Shown here: positions 62,161 to 64,000 of the stretch, in pieces | Layout: each line of letters opens with the position of its first letter | Position numbering within the stretch: the stretch's first letter is position 1 | Assembly: GCF_001808955.1 (NCBI RefSeq) | Contig: NZ_KV795245.1 | Coordinates: 26,600 to 90,599, forward strand | Length of the DNA stretch: 64,000 nucleotides | Direction: 5' to 3' | From: Rothia sp. HMSC078H08 | GTDB taxonomy: Bacteria > Actinomycetota > Actinomycetes > Actinomycetales > Micrococcaceae | Notes under the pieces: generated by a model | Told to the model about the DNA's origin: nothing | Database searches by the model: none | Seen by the model: only the letters and a program-made list of their open reading frames with translations | Position numbers and translations under genes: made by a program

Positions 62161-62168
62161 CCGATAGA
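62161..62168 (-). promoter_or_regulatory. Possible switching strand of the SAM riboswitch
   Basis: TCTATCGG on - repeats the 5' P1 strand and can pair with CCGATAGA (62268-62261), the 3' P1 strand. It lies ~10 nt upstream of the metF SD (62151-62146). No T-run terminator is seen between aptamer and gene. Confidence 0.5.
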
Positions 62169-62260
62169 TACGCACCGTAAGGGTGCGCGAATTCTTCTGC
62201 AGGATGCGCGCCACCGGTTTGCGGGTGCGCATCATCAAGGGGTGCCGAAGGGTATTCTTC

Positions 62261-62373
62261 TCTATCGGTTCTGGCGGGAGCACCTTGTCCGTACCCTGCA
62301 CCGTGACGGTGGGGGATACTGGCGAGGTTGCTGCGACGTCTACGAGCCAGATCTCTCGGTCGCTCTTGATAGA
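62261..62373 (-). promoter_or_regulatory. SAM riboswitch aptamer (SAM-I/SAM-IV clan) upstream of metF-metE
   Basis: Read on -, P1 is TCTATC (62373-62368) with GATAGA (62266-62261). The conserved core follows in order: ATCAAGAG, GCGAC...GTCGC enclosing CGAG...CTCG (P2 with its kink-turn region), GCAACC, a CACCGTCACGGTG hairpin (P3), AAGGTGCTCC, and the closing GATAGA. This order is that of SAM-I-clan aptamers. Position ~120 bp before metF fits methionine control. Which subclass it belongs to needs a covariance model. Confidence 0.85.
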
Positions 62374-62721
62374 TAACGCTTTCACTCTACCCACTGCCTC
62401 CGAGGGTGTGCAAGGGATGCGGCGGTTGATGTCCTAATATTTCTGGACATGACATTGGGGAGAAATATGAACTTAATATGACTGACTATGACGAAGGGGG
62501 GCTGGGGGCGTTGCGGGTAGGGCTGTCGGCTGACCCTGGATGCCCGGAACTATCGCAGATACGTCTGCTTAATATTCTTGGACACGCACGAATATATGTG
62601 TTTTATCTTTCATTGAGGGGTAGGGTAGCTAGTGAGGCACGGGTAGTGTTTCAATGTCCGCTCATCGAGGAGTTTCAGGGCTCAAAGATGAGTTCAATAT
62701 GACTTTGTGAGCGTGGTGAGA
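62374..62721. other. Gap upstream of the SAM riboswitch and the terminal exporter
   Basis: It holds the presumed metF promoter (left part) and DNA before the exporter. A 74-codon open frame (62478-62702, +) lacks a good SD and any recognised similarity and is not called. AATATGACT occurs at 62473 and 62695, a minor repeat. Nothing else is seen. Confidence 0.4.
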
Positions 62722-64000
62722 ATGAAAAAGCTATTTTCTTCTATACTCTGGTCCTTCCGCCTAGCATGGAAAACCTGTCCCACAACCCTGGTGAGCGTCG
62801 CCCTATCGCTAGCCGTCATCGCCTGCATTCCCTTGAGCCAGTCCCTGCTGATCGGTAATACAGTATCAGCCTTGAGTGGTTCAAATGGTGGCGCGGCCTG
62901 GATTTATATCGTTGCTCTTGCCCTTGTTGTCGGAATTAATATCATTGCTAAACGCTGGGTCATAAGTAACATGCTCATCCTCAAATCAAAGGTGAACTAT
63001 CGGGTTCACTGCATGTTAAATAACAGGTTATCTACATTTCCGTTATCTGATATAGGTAGCACAAAATCACAGGAAGATATACGTGCTGCTAGAGAGGCAA
63101 TATCGAAACAGGAATTGCAGGTTCACACCATGTCAGTTATGACACTGGTGAGTGCCTTCGCAATGGTGTTACTTCTCTGTCTTAATATCGCGAACGTCAG
63201 CATTGTGGCAGCAATTTTTGCGGCACTGTGTTCACTACCCCTATCTATTGCAATGGTGATTCTCGCTAAACGTGATTACGCTATCTACACCCTAATGTAC
63301 GAGGACTATCGGGCAGAGAACTACTATCTAGACAATCTGATGGCTCAAAGTCGCGCCCAAGAACTTCACCTCATGAGAGCCTCCCGATTTTTCTCGCAAC
63401 GCGTAGCGTCCTGGCGACGCCGGGCGGCTGGTAGGGAATTGAGCCTTGAAAGTGTTAGAGGAATCATCTCCGTAGTTGCAGGGCTACTCTGCTCTGTCTT
63501 ACTTTTTGCGTCCCTGTACTTCCTTGTGGATTCAGGCGCCAATATATCGTATGTGGCCGGATCGCTGATTGGAATCATTGCCTGTGTTGACGCGACCCAA
63601 GAGGTGGGATATTCATTTGGTCAGATTATTAATGGAGCATTATCTGTTCAGCAATTCCGAAGGGTATGCGACTCTGATACTTACGACCATGCTTCTGAGA
63701 TAAAAACTTCTAACCCTAACCATGAAAATATTTCAAAAATTATATGCAAAGATGTATCCGTTCAGTATGAGGGCGTGTCGTCTTTTGCGCTTAAAGATAT
63801 TAATCTTGAGCTGATGAATAATCAAATGATTGCAGTAGTTGGTGCCTCGGGCGCGGGAAAAACAACGCTAATAAATGCAATTCTTGGAATTACACCAATT
63901 GCCCAGGGGAGCATAACGTATAAGGGTGCTTTTTCTGAGAGTAAATACAACATGTTGGCAAATGTGGGTTTGGTGAGTCAAGACTACGGCCGTTATGAAC
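62722..64000 (+). CDS. ABC exporter, fused membrane and ATPase domains (cut by window end)
   Basis: At least 426 residues are encoded; the 3' end is outside the window. The N-terminal half has six hydrophobic segments (LVSVALSLAVIACIPLSQSLL; WIYIVALALVVGINIIA; SVMTLVSAFAMVLLLCLNIA and others). The ATPase starts ~350 with Walker A VGASGAGKTT and reaches the Q-loop LVSQD at the window edge. It is a half-transporter expected to export peptide, lipid or drug as a dimer. Start ATG 62722 has only a weak SD (GGTGAG); GTG 62707 is an alternative. Composition is more A+T-rich than metF-metE. A decayed paralogue lies at 5798-6462. Confidence 0.85.
   Translation, partial: MKKLFSSILWSFRLAWKTCPTTLVSVALSLAVIACIPLSQSLLIGNTVSALSGSNGGAAWIYIVALALVVGINIIAKRWVISNMLILKSKVNYRVHCMLNNRLSTFPLSDIGSTKSQEDIRAAREAISKQELQVHTMSVMTLVSAFAMVLLLCLNIANVSIVAAIFAALCSLPLSIAMVILAKRDYAIYTLMYEDYRAENYYLDNLMAQSRAQELHLMRASRFFSQRVASWRRRAAGRELSLESVRGIISVVAGLLCSVLLFASLYFLVDSGANISYVAGSLIGIIACVDATQEVGYSFGQIINGALSVQQFRRVCDSDTYDHASEIKTSNPNHENISKIICKDVSVQYEGVSSFALKDINLELMNNQMIAVVGASGAGKTTLINAILGITPIAQGSITYKGAFSESKYNMLANVGLVSQDYGRYE

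Noticed and set aside
62478..62702. 74-codon frame upstream of the terminal exporter
   Set aside because: No good SD, no recognised similarity, and it overlaps the likely translation start region of the exporter.
1..64000. CRISPR arrays, tRNA or rRNA genes, insertion sequences
   Set aside because: No regularly spaced repeats, no cloverleaf with conserved T-loop, no rRNA segments and no transposase frame or terminal repeats were seen by eye. Small RNAs could be missed.

Overview
The window is chromosomal DNA from a high-G+C Gram-positive bacterium. Actinobacterial traits include surface proteins ending in LPxTG/LAxTG sorting signals, an 'anchored repeat' metal ABC transporter of the type known from Actinobacteria, WXG100/FtsK-type secretion genes, Tat-type lipoproteins and GTG/TTG starts. 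Composition and gene content fit Rothia or a close Micrococcaceae relative; this is inference, since no rRNA or tRNA gene was seen.

Layout. 0-0.74 kb: a gene-free stretch with six exact DnaA boxes and a 40-bp direct repeat. 0.74-14.3 kb: sodA, an Ada-like alkylation repair gene, an MmeI-family one-protein restriction-modification enzyme, a decayed ABC exporter, an ABC-F ATPase with an attenuator-like leader, an NrtR-type regulator, an ABM monooxygenase, a TetR/MFS efflux pair with a clear operator, and a membrane protein with an acidic tail. 14.8-26.5 kb: a zinc alcohol dehydrogenase, then a five-gene anchored-repeat ABC operon with a divergent sortase-anchored partner.

26.7-52.4 kb: an accessory island that looks like a type VII-like secretion and polymorphic-toxin locus. 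It has a WXG100 protein and a 2120-aa Rhs/YD-repeat toxin on the + strand. On the - strand are a coiled-coil lipoprotein, a membrane-anchored periplasmic-binding-fold protein, an FHA-FtsK/EccC ATPase and a receptor Ser/Thr kinase. Around these lie two expanded families of small membrane proteins: four members plus a remnant that share FETEECG and FEEIKE motifs, and three members that share RFRIE..RWPD. Duplicated intergenic blocks and a repeated 5' leader link them. The simplest reading is that they are immunity genes, one behind the toxin and others as orphan copies.

52.6-64 kb: a tiny Tat-exported Tyr-rich peptide, two tandem lipoproteins, an M13 peptidase, a GlpT-like transporter, the metF-metE methionine genes under a SAM-type riboswitch, and the start of an ABC exporter cut by the window end. 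The decayed exporter at 5.8-6.5 kb is a relative of that last gene.
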